Shown in pieces: positions 1-5,669 of a stretch of 9,925 nt of DNA (position 1 is the stretch's first letter; every line of letters starts with the position of its first letter). The position numbers and the translations under genes were made by a program. The stretch comes from CAZOMR01 sp964580655. GTDB taxonomy: Bacteria; RBG-13-61-14; CAZOMR01. The notes beneath the pieces are model-generated. The model was not told the origin of the DNA. It did not search any database and saw nothing but the letters and a program-made list of their open reading frames with translations. The stretch lies in assembly GCA_964580655.1 (NCBI GenBank), contig CAZOMR010000118.1, forward strand, positions 1-9,925. The letters run 5' to 3'.

Positions 1-10
1 CAGAGACCCT

Positions 11-33
11 AAACATCCTCCTAAGAGGTGTTT
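11..33 (+). promoter_or_regulatory. Hairpin over the ribosome binding site of the first gene
   Basis: AAACA (11-15) plus CCTC (17-20) can pair with GAGG (25-28) plus TGTTT (29-33). This leaves T16 as a bulge and CTAA (21-24) as a four-base loop. The right arm contains the only good Shine-Dalgarno sequence (GAGG) for the GTG start at 39, so the folded RNA would hide it. The pairing is seen directly. A translational control role is inference. It could also be the end of an upstream transcript, but no T-run follows it. Confidence 0.45.
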
Positions 34-38
34 ACCAT

Positions 39-2624
39 GTGTTGAACCTGTACAAATACTTGCCAAAATTTGAAAATGGTGATAATAATATCGTGGATAA
101 GTTTAAGGTTTTAGAGATGCTGGAAGATCGGAAACTGGGTCAACTTTTACTTGATGAAGGGGCTTTATCCCCCGAGGATTTGCAAAAGGCACTGGCCTAT
201 AAGAAAGAGAATTACTCCAAGTCCCTGATCCAGGCTTTGCTCGACACGGAGCTGATCAAAGAGGCGGAGATTCTTCGCCCCCTTGCGCGTCACTATCGGA
301 CCCAGTATTTGACCACCAACAAGCTTTCCGAGCTTGAAGTTCCCGATGCTATCCTCAAGTTGGTTCCGGTGGCGACTGCGGAGAGGTATCATCTGTTCCC
401 GGTGCAATATAAAAAGACCGAAAAGGCCTTGACAGTGGTAATGAAGGACCCCACGGATGTGGCCGCGATTGACGAGTTGAAGTTTGTATCAGGGATCGGG
501 AACATAAAGGCGCTGGTGAGCATGGAGGATGCTATTCAGGCCGCGATCAATAAGTGGTATAAGGGCGAGCGCACGGCCTTCGGGGTCTCTCTGGAAGAGA
601 CACCTGACGAGACGGACATGAGTCTTTATGCCCCGGGTCAGCAAGGAGACCTTCCTCTGGGGCAAGAGGATGATGAGCTTCTTGACATCCACTCGCTTGT
701 CAGCGGGACCCGGGAAGAGGGTAAGGCAAACGCTTCCGAGCCGAAGAGTTCGGGTGCCGAGGCCGCCAATGAAAGCATTTTCCTGGGGGACATGGAAGAG
801 GCCACAAAGGCAGAGAGCGGAGAGTCCGAAGACGAGATAGTAATTGAAGACATAAACGAAAACAGGCCGGAGATTGAGGAGATCATGATCAAGCCGGTCA
901 AGCCTGAAGGGCCGGCCCATGTTGCGGTGAAGCAGGAAGCGGAACAAGCTCCGGGCCCACCGAAGCGGACGGTGGATCAGAAGAAATACCGGATGCGCAT
1001 GCTGCTGGTGGAGCCGCATGATCAGGTGCGAAAGTTTGTCCTCAAACTCTTCTCGAGCGAGGGCTATCGCGTGAAGGGTTTTGCCACCCGTAAGGAAGCC
1101 TTTGCTGAGTTGGGCAAAGGGGAATATGATTCCCTGGTGATCAAAGAGCGGGAGTTGGGTGAAAGCAGTCTGGAGTTTGAGGACAGGTTCCGGGAGCGCT
1201 TTCCCGGCGTGGAGCTTTGCATCATCAAGGATTATGGGTCCGCAGTAATCGGCGAGACGCAGATGATGCAGCGTCTCACCAGTTCCTTCCTGGAGACCCT
1301 GGATGTTCTGGTGGGGCTGTTGGAGATAGAGAGCCAGGGAATTCAGGGCCACAGCCACAATGTGGCAAAATACGCCAGGCTGATAGCGAGCAAGCTAGAC
1401 CTGAGTTCCCGGGAAGTGGATGCCATCACGCTGGCGGTTACTTTTCACGATCTGGGAAAAAAGGGGTTAAGGCACTTCACCATTCTTCAGGTTGATGCCA
1501 CCACAGATGCAGAAGAGGTGATGGAGCAGGCGGAGATTCCTCTTAAACTGCTGGGCGCGGCAAAGTTTCCGCTTGAAATCAGGCCGATCATCCGGCACCA
1601 GTTTGAGAGATGGGACGGCCGGGGTATTCCGGACGGCTTGAAGGCCGAGGCCATCCCGATCGGGGCGAGGATTATTGCCATCGTGGATGCATTCGAGGAT
1701 TTGACCAATAAATATTCGGGTCGGGAAACCGTGGACCCGAGTGAGGCCCTGGAGCTTTTGAACCGGCAGGCTGGCAAGCTGTTTGATCCACGGCTTTTAG
1801 AGATTTTCATGAGCGTGGTGCGGGACGACATTTACCTGCGGCAGATGGAGGCGGCGCAGGATCGCATCCTTATAGCAGATACCGAGATGGACCTGACTAC
1901 CCTTCTAGAGCTCCGACTGATCAAGTCCGGCTATGGCGTGATCATAGCCCGTGACGGGGAGGATGCCCTGGCAAAGGCGAAGGTGGAGAAGCCGAGTCTT
2001 ATCCTGACCGAACTGGAGCTACCGCGCAAGGACGGGTTCAGCTTCATCACCGAGCTGACCAAGGACGACTCCACCAGGGACATCCCGTTTGTCTTCCTTT
2101 CTCGCAAGGATGATCCCAAGTCAGTAACCAGGTGCCTGGACCTCGGGGCCGAGGATTACATCACAAAGCCGGTCAAGGTGGATGTGCTTTGCGCCAAGCT
2201 GATCACCATGATAAATCGGCTCAAGGCGGAGAAGAAGGTCGAGGCGCCTGCCGAGGCCGGGGTTAGTGGCTCGCTTTCCGAGATGAGCCTTCCGGACATC
2301 ATCCAGATTCTCGGGGCTGGCCGAAAAACAGGTCTGGTTACCTTGACAAACGACGGGGAAACAGCCGAGATTTACCTGGAGGAAGGCCGCATAGTGAATG
2401 CCAAAATTGACGACCTCAAGGGTGAAGAGGCCTTTTACAAGATTCTTTACTGGAACGAGGGAACATTCAGGGTAGAACCCAAGGCCGAGATAACTGAACG
2501 GCTGATAAATATAAGCAATGATTCCCTGATGCTGGAGGGGTTCCGGAAGATGGACGAGGCCGCGCATGAAAAAGGCGAGGGCACTGATAAAGACATCAGC
2601 ATTGACGGGAGTGACTTTTTCTAA
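39..2624 (+). CDS. Multidomain signalling protein: MshEN-like, pseudo-receiver, HD-GYP-like, pseudo-receiver, DUF4388
   Basis: The 861-residue protein is probably cytoplasmic, with no signal peptide or membrane segment. Residues about 30-175 resemble the MshEN/GspE N-terminal domain (KLGQLLLDEG at 32-41). Residues 182-312 are an acidic low-complexity linker. Residues 318-405 look like a receiver with Lys369 at the phospho-Asp position. Residues 415-597 are HD-GYP-like: His438, His470-Asp471, Lys474 and Asp550 remain, but the HPxxG His is Gln497, the HH pair is Gln521-Phe522, and GYP reads GIP (529-531). Residues 608-728 are a second receiver with Glu658 replacing the phospho-Asp, while Ser688 and Lys710 are kept. 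Residues 742-813 match DUF4388 (PATAN). The family would suggest cyclic-di-GMP turnover, but the lost ligands argue for a non-catalytic scaffold or sensor. The GTG start is chosen for GAGGTG eight bases upstream; the ATG at 37 meets a stop after two codons. GTG 93 or ATG 117 are alternative starts. The gene appears to stand alone. Confidence 0.9.
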   Translation: MLNLYKYLPKFENGDNNIVDKFKVLEMLEDRKLGQLLLDEGALSPEDLQKALAYKKENYSKSLIQALLDTELIKEAEILRPLARHYRTQYLTTNKLSELEVPDAILKLVPVATAERYHLFPVQYKKTEKALTVVMKDPTDVAAIDELKFVSGIGNIKALVSMEDAIQAAINKWYKGERTAFGVSLEETPDETDMSLYAPGQQGDLPLGQEDDELLDIHSLVSGTREEGKANASEPKSSGAEAANESIFLGDMEEATKAESGESEDEIVIEDINENRPEIEEIMIKPVKPEGPAHVAVKQEAEQAPGPPKRTVDQKKYRMRMLLVEPHDQVRKFVLKLFSSEGYRVKGFATRKEAFAELGKGEYDSLVIKERELGESSLEFEDRFRERFPGVELCIIKDYGSAVIGETQMMQRLTSSFLETLDVLVGLLEIESQGIQGHSHNVAKYARLIASKLDLSSREVDAITLAVTFHDLGKKGLRHFTILQVDATTDAEEVMEQAEIPLKLLGAAKFPLEIRPIIRHQFERWDGRGIPDGLKAEAIPIGARIIAIVDAFEDLTNKYSGRETVDPSEALELLNRQAGKLFDPRLLEIFMSVVRDDIYLRQMEAAQDRILIADTEMDLTTLLELRLIKSGYGVIIARDGEDALAKAKVEKPSLILTELELPRKDGFSFITELTKDDSTRDIPFVFLSRKDDPKSVTRCLDLGAEDYITKPVKVDVLCAKLITMINRLKAEKKVEAPAEAGVSGSLSEMSLPDIIQILGAGRKTGLVTLTNDGETAEIYLEEGRIVNAKIDDLKGEEAFYKILYWNEGTFRVEPKAEITERLINISNDSLMLEGFRKMDEAAHEKGEGTDKDISIDGSDFF

Positions 2625-2663
2625 TGCACCGACAACCTTATAATGATGAATATGAAAATCAAT

Positions 2664-2716
2664 GTAGGGGCAGGGCTTGCCCTGCCCAAAGAGGGCGCAG
2701 CAAGCAGCGCCCCTAC
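2664..2716. repeat. Twin-hairpin REP/MITE-like element
   Basis: The outer arms are GTAGGGGC (2664-2671) and GCCCCTAC (2709-2716), an exact inverted repeat. Inside are two hairpins. The first is GGGCAGGGC-TT-GCCCTGCCC (2668-2687), a perfect 9-bp stem. The second is GGGCGC/GCGCCC (2693-2698 and 2707-2712) around an 8-base loop. The layout is like small dispersed non-coding repeats (REP or REPIN doublets) seen between genes in many bacterial genomes. It may also slow transcription leaving the signalling gene, but there is no T-run of a standard terminator. No second copy is visible in this window. Confidence 0.7.
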
Positions 2717-2761
2717 GATTTAATTCCGCATTTCTGAGAGCATTAGTCCACATGAAGGGGG

Positions 2762-3337
2762 GTGATTAAGACAGTACCTTTTGACATATTATTCAGCTTT
2801 ATTGGTGGGCTTTTCATTGTTCTTGCCTGCGCAAGACAGGTGAAGGGTGTGCCGGAGGTTATGAGGAATCATTACTTCCTGGGGGCTGTGCTTTTTGAGG
2901 CTTTCTTTTATATCCCGCTCGGTGTTTACCTTTATTATTTTCACACTGACTGGAGCTGGATGTACTTCTTCAATCCTGCGGACCACTCCCCTGCGACTAT
3001 CAAGGCGCTTGGACTCTTCGCCATGGTATTCTACATGCTCGCGCTTGTAGCCGGCTTCCAACTGGGCCAGTTCCTGATTCGACGGGACAACGAGAGAACC
3101 GCGATCAGGATTCTAGTCGTCTGTCTCCTGGTATTGGGAGTATTCTCCGTGGCCACATTGAACCGCCTGCTATACATCGGCGATTACTCAACCTGGAGAA
3201 ACGGGCTTGCCCAACTGCTTCTCACGCACAGGGTCGGATACATAAACCTTGCAATGGCCGTGACCGGCGGAGCCGCGCTTGTCTTCATGATCAGGAATTT
3301 TCGCAGGGAAAAACCCGGGATCAGGCATGAGGCGTGA
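2762..3337 (+). CDS. Hypothetical five-helix inner-membrane protein
   Basis: This is a 191-residue hydrophobic protein that I do not recognise. Hydrophobic stretches at about residues 7-24, 37-60, 81-106, 114-134 and 158-177 predict five membrane helices. The loop between helices 2 and 3 is aromatic-rich (HTDWSWMYFF, 61-70), and a second loop (138-157) contains GDYSTW. The tail is basic (RNFRREK, 178-184). No catalytic or metal-binding motif is evident. The start is uncertain. GTG 2762 gives a complete first helix, but the purine-rich AAGGGGGG (2755-2762) abuts it, closer than usual. The next in-frame ATG (codon 34) would remove the first helix. The gene lies between the twin-hairpin repeat and a convergent operon, so it is probably transcribed alone. 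Its stop codon lies inside a 7-base tandem repeat. Confidence 0.75.
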   Translation: MIKTVPFDILFSFIGGLFIVLACARQVKGVPEVMRNHYFLGAVLFEAFFYIPLGVYLYYFHTDWSWMYFFNPADHSPATIKALGLFAMVFYMLALVAGFQLGQFLIRRDNERTAIRILVVCLLVLGVFSVATLNRLLYIGDYSTWRNGLAQLLLTHRVGYINLAMAVTGGAALVFMIRNFRREKPGIRHEA

Positions 3338-3365
3338 GACTTGAGGCCACTGGCTACTGACTACT
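3328..3365. repeat. 7-base tandem repeat (degenerate heptads)
   Basis: The sequence divides into consecutive heptads: TGAGGCG, TGAGACT, TGAGGCC, ACTGGCT, ACTGACT, then a partial ACT. The first three follow TGARRCN and the next two ACTGRCT. The second heptad supplies the TGA stop codon (3335-3337) of the membrane protein gene. The 7-base period is seen directly. It resembles the short tandemly repeated repetitive sequences described in some bacterial genomes. Its function is unknown. The rest of the gap to 3447 shows nothing recognisable. Confidence 0.55.
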
Positions 3366-3447
3366 TCAAATTTTCGTGACCGATCATCTCGCGCGCAAGA
3401 AAAGTCTAAGGGGTGTCTTTGCACTTAATTCCTTCTTTGCTTCTCGG

Positions 3448-4230
3448 CTATTTTTTCTTCCTGGATTTATGGGAATGTGGCGGGTTTGTGAATGTGCGAA
3501 TTATAGGCTCGCTGTTGAGAAATGATTTAATTGAATCATGCTCTAACTGATCCGGGTTGACATCCCATGGATAAGCACTGGTCCCGCGGTATCCAGGCGG
3601 TAGTCCTGCCATGCATTCCTTGACCGCTTGTTCGGCATAGGGCCTGTAGGATTCTAAAAGTGCAAAAGCCGCGTTATATGCCGCGGTCTTACCTATCGCC
3701 TCCTCTATGTCCTCGTCACTGAGCAGGATGAGTATGCTCTCGGCCGCGGTATTTTCGCTCGCGTAATGCTCGCTTTGCCATAGCAATTCCGCACTGCGGC
3801 AGTCCACCATCTCCAGCCTCACTCCAACAGTTACGGACGCATAGAGGACCGCGTATTTTGTGCTGAACTCAGTGATTGTGCCGTAGAGCACTGCATCCGC
3901 TCCGAGCCATTCACCCAGCCTGGCAGGACTGAATCCATAAACATCATGGGATATGAGAATCCCTTGATCCCTGAGGGTCTCATCCACCTGGTCCAGTGGC
4001 ACGACCTGGTATCCCCTGTAATAAAGCCGCTCATGCAGGATAGGCCGGACAAGAGGCGTGGCATCAAGGTCCGCGCTCATGTTGTCCATGGGCAAGACAG
4101 CGATGGTGCGTGGTGCGAGATTCATGTAATCCGGGTGCAGGGTCTCAAGCTCTGAAGGCCTTCCCGCGCAGGCCGCATACCACGCGCAAACAGCCAGGCA
4201 AAACCCGAGGCGCCACAGCAGTCGGCCCAT
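3448..4230 (-). CDS. DUF799/GNA1162-family putative lipoprotein
   Basis: The 260-residue protein has a signal peptide (hydrophobic about 8-20) and a likely lipidation Cys21 in the lipobox YAAC. Tyr at -3 is atypical. RTIAVLPMDN (41-50), GADAVLYGTITEF (110-122) and a late LPPGYRG (210-216) fit DUF799, the family of Neisseria GNA1162, a predicted outer-membrane or periplasmic lipoprotein. DUF799 genes typically travel with a CsgG-like gene, as here two genes upstream. It is the last gene of the operon, starting 26 bases after the PEGA gene, with a weak GAGAAG ribosome site upstream. A role as accessory to a CsgG-type envelope complex is inferred from this partnership. The C-terminus ends in a basic tail (HSHKSRKKK). 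No clear terminator follows. Confidence 0.85.
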   Translation of the reverse strand: MGRLLWRLGFCLAVCAWYAACAGRPSELETLHPDYMNLAPRTIAVLPMDNMSADLDATPLVRPILHERLYYRGYQVVPLDQVDETLRDQGILISHDVYGFSPARLGEWLGADAVLYGTITEFSTKYAVLYASVTVGVRLEMVDCRSAELLWQSEHYASENTAAESILILLSDEDIEEAIGKTAAYNAAFALLESYRPYAEQAVKECMAGLPPGYRGTSAYPWDVNPDQLEHDSIKSFLNSEPIIRTFTNPPHSHKSRKKK

Positions 4231-4256
4231 GATCTTCTCTCAATAACGGCGTGGCT

Positions 4257-4586
4257 TCAAGGCCGCTTCTTTTTGGGCTTGCCCTTTTCAGCACTAAGGC
4301 GCACCTGGACCACCTGGCGAGCCTCTCCTACATAAATCTCGCGCTCATAAGGCACAAAATTATTCTTCTTGATCTGGACAGAGTGAGGGCCGCGGTCAAG
4401 GGTCATACAACCCTTTGCCATCCCCACATGTCTCCCGTCAATATAAAGCTCCGCGCTTGCAGGTTGCACCTCAAAACAGACCTCGCCGGTCGTAGCGACC
4501 ATCTCTTTCTTATGAGCTATCTCGCACGAGGAGAGTAAGAGGCCCGATAGACCGATCATCAGAAAAAAGACCATCTTCTTTTGCAT
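4257..4586 (-). CDS. Small PEGA-domain lipoprotein
   Basis: The protein has 109 residues. A signal peptide with hydrophobic core at residues 6-19 ends in the lipobox LSSC, giving lipidated Cys21. Residues 34-97 fit a PEGA domain, a small beta-sandwich common in bacterial envelope proteins: GEVCFEVQP, then ELYIDGRHVG, then a GPHSVQI turn and a final paired strand. The C-terminal KGKPKKKRP is strongly basic. The start is well supported by GGGAGG seven bases before the ATG. The gene begins 14 bases after the CsgG-like stop and is followed by the DUF799 gene, so the three are very likely one transcript. In the usual CsgG/DUF799 sets known from Neisseria and relatives, the small middle lipoprotein is DUF4810. 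I do not see DUF4810 features here, so PEGA appears to take its place. Confidence 0.85.
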   Translation of the reverse strand: MQKKMVFFLMIGLSGLLLSSCEIAHKKEMVATTGEVCFEVQPASAELYIDGRHVGMAKGCMTLDRGPHSVQIKKNNFVPYEREIYVGEARQVVQVRLSAEKGKPKKKRP

Positions 4587-4600
4587 GTCTTAACCTCCCA

Positions 4601-5545
4601 TTACCATTTCCCGGAATCCTTTTCCATGACCACAAGGTCGCCTCTGGCCGCGCCTTTGCCTGAGATCATGTGCGCTATGCAGGCATCCTCGCCAGTGTAG
4701 TCCACCACCTCCGCGGTGCCGAGCGGCTTCTTTTTGTATCCCAGGAACTCCTGGGTTACAGGATCGGTAAGGGTGCCGGTCACCCTGTATACGACAAGGC
4801 GCGCGCCCAAAGGCATATTACTGAGCCTTCCCGCATTCACATAGACCATCTCCCGGCCACCCTCATGCGAGACATCAGCCACCCTGCCCTCCCAGGGCAG
4901 AGCAGAGACCTCCCTGACAAGGTTGTTGATGAACTGGCTTATCGCAGAGCGCAGAGCCTTGTCCGCCATGGTCTCGTCAAAACTTGCCTTTTCACCGAAA
5001 CCAAACACAGTCTCAAGCTCACGCTCGGTGCGGCCTGTGCCTGTCTCCGCGAATATCTGTCTTCCGGAGGTTATGTCCACAACCCTTACATCCACAGTTG
5101 ACTCCGCTATCTCGGTCTTCTTTTGATACACCCCGTAATCCTTGGCCTCCTCCCAGATGCCGAACTGGGATATGGTGCCGATGACCACAGCCTGGAGACC
5201 GGTCAATCTGCCCGGCTCAGCCGCAGTTTGAAGGGCGATCTTGCCAGACTCAATCAGGTCAAACTCCTTCTCCAGTTGAGCAAGGTCAGCCCGCTCATAC
5301 AGGATAAACATCCCGGTCTTCTCCAGTTCCGAATACATAATATCCACTGCGGCCCAGCTCAACTTATCCTGGCCATAGCGGCTCTTGTTCTTGAACTGGA
5401 AGATTCCAACCCGCTTCTTGGGACCGGAAAGCTCAGGCCCACTTTCGGTCGGGGTAACAACCTTCGGCTTCTTGCTCCCACATGAACCTGATGCCAACAT
5501 CAAGAAAAGACTCAAACCCGCGATGATCCAGTGTGATCCCTTCAT
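4601..5545 (-). CDS. CsgG-family lipoprotein with extra C-terminal domain
   Basis: As called here the protein has 314 residues. The ATG at 5545 is chosen because AAAGGAGG lies six bases upstream; a longer reading from TTG 5563 would absorb that site into the coding sequence. The signal peptide is followed by a putative lipidation Cys22 (SGSC, a loose lipobox). Residues about 45-213 fit the CsgG family: KRVGIFQFKNKS at 44-55, LYERADLAQLEKE at 82-94, LQAVVIGTISQFG at 118-129, VDVRVVDITSGRQI at 151-164. CsgG of E. coli forms the outer-membrane curli secretion pore. Other members are periplasm-facing lipoproteins of unclear role, and no curlin genes are seen here. Residues about 218-309 (GRVADVSHEG, then LGARLVVYR, then RGDLVVME) form an added domain resembling the FlgT C-terminal domain. 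It is the first gene of a three-gene lipoprotein operon. Confidence 0.88.
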   Translation of the reverse strand: MKGSHWIIAGLSLFLMLASGSCGSKKPKVVTPTESGPELSGPKKRVGIFQFKNKSRYGQDKLSWAAVDIMYSELEKTGMFILYERADLAQLEKEFDLIESGKIALQTAAEPGRLTGLQAVVIGTISQFGIWEEAKDYGVYQKKTEIAESTVDVRVVDITSGRQIFAETGTGRTERELETVFGFGEKASFDETMADKALRSAISQFINNLVREVSALPWEGRVADVSHEGGREMVYVNAGRLSNMPLGARLVVYRVTGTLTDPVTQEFLGYKKKPLGTAEVVDYTGEDACIAHMISGKGAARGDLVVMEKDSGKW

Positions 5546-5581
5546 GACTTCCTCCTTTTTCAAGTATTGCCAGCCTCTATG

Positions 5582-5609
5582 ATTTTAGAATAAATACACG
5601 CATTGTCAA
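5582..5609 (-). promoter_or_regulatory. Sigma70-type promoter of the CsgG-PEGA-DUF799 operon
   Basis: On the minus strand, TTGACA (5609-5604) is followed after 16 bases by TAAAAT (5587-5582). This is an exact consensus -35 and a 5-of-6 -10. Transcription would begin near 5575, leaving a leader of about 30 bases that carries the AAGGAGG site before ATG 5545. Confidence 0.75.
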
Positions 5610-5634
5610 TCAAGAATGGCAAAGTCGCACTCTC

Positions 5635-5663
5635 TTGCATAAGGGCCTGTTTTAAGCTAAATT
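5635..5663 (+). promoter_or_regulatory. Possible promoter giving a leaderless mRNA
   Basis: TTGCAT (5635-5640), a 17-base spacer and TAAATT (5658-5663) form a moderate sigma70-like pair (3 and 4 of 6 consensus bases). The expected start about seven bases past the -10 falls on the A of ATG 5670. No Shine-Dalgarno sequence precedes that ATG, only A/T-rich DNA, which fits leaderless translation. Confidence 0.4.
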
Positions 5664-5669
5664 AAAAAA

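Noticed and set aside
489..1358. A 289-codon open frame on the minus strand opposite the signalling gene
   Set aside because: It lies wholly inside a gene with clear domains. Its translation is rich in Leu, His and Arg as expected of an antisense shadow and has no recognisable motif.
2121..2753. A 210-codon minus-strand frame spanning the end of the signalling gene and the twin-hairpin repeat
   Set aside because: Most of it is antisense to the receiver and DUF4388 coding region and the rest is repeat. It has no family resemblance.
3398..3425. Imperfect inverted repeat AAAGTCTAAGGGGTGTCTTT as a terminator of the lipoprotein operon
   Set aside because: Only the outer few bases pair and mismatches interrupt the stem, so I do not call a terminator.
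4601..5545. Curli secretion gene csgG proper
   Set aside because: There are no csgA, csgB, csgE or csgF genes nearby, the protein has an added C-terminal domain, and its neighbours are PEGA and DUF799 lipoproteins. Only family membership is supported.
5546..5563. TTG 5563 as start of the CsgG-like gene
   Set aside because: The strong AAAGGAGG lies inside this stretch and is correctly spaced for ATG 5545. The signal peptide is also better shaped from the ATG.
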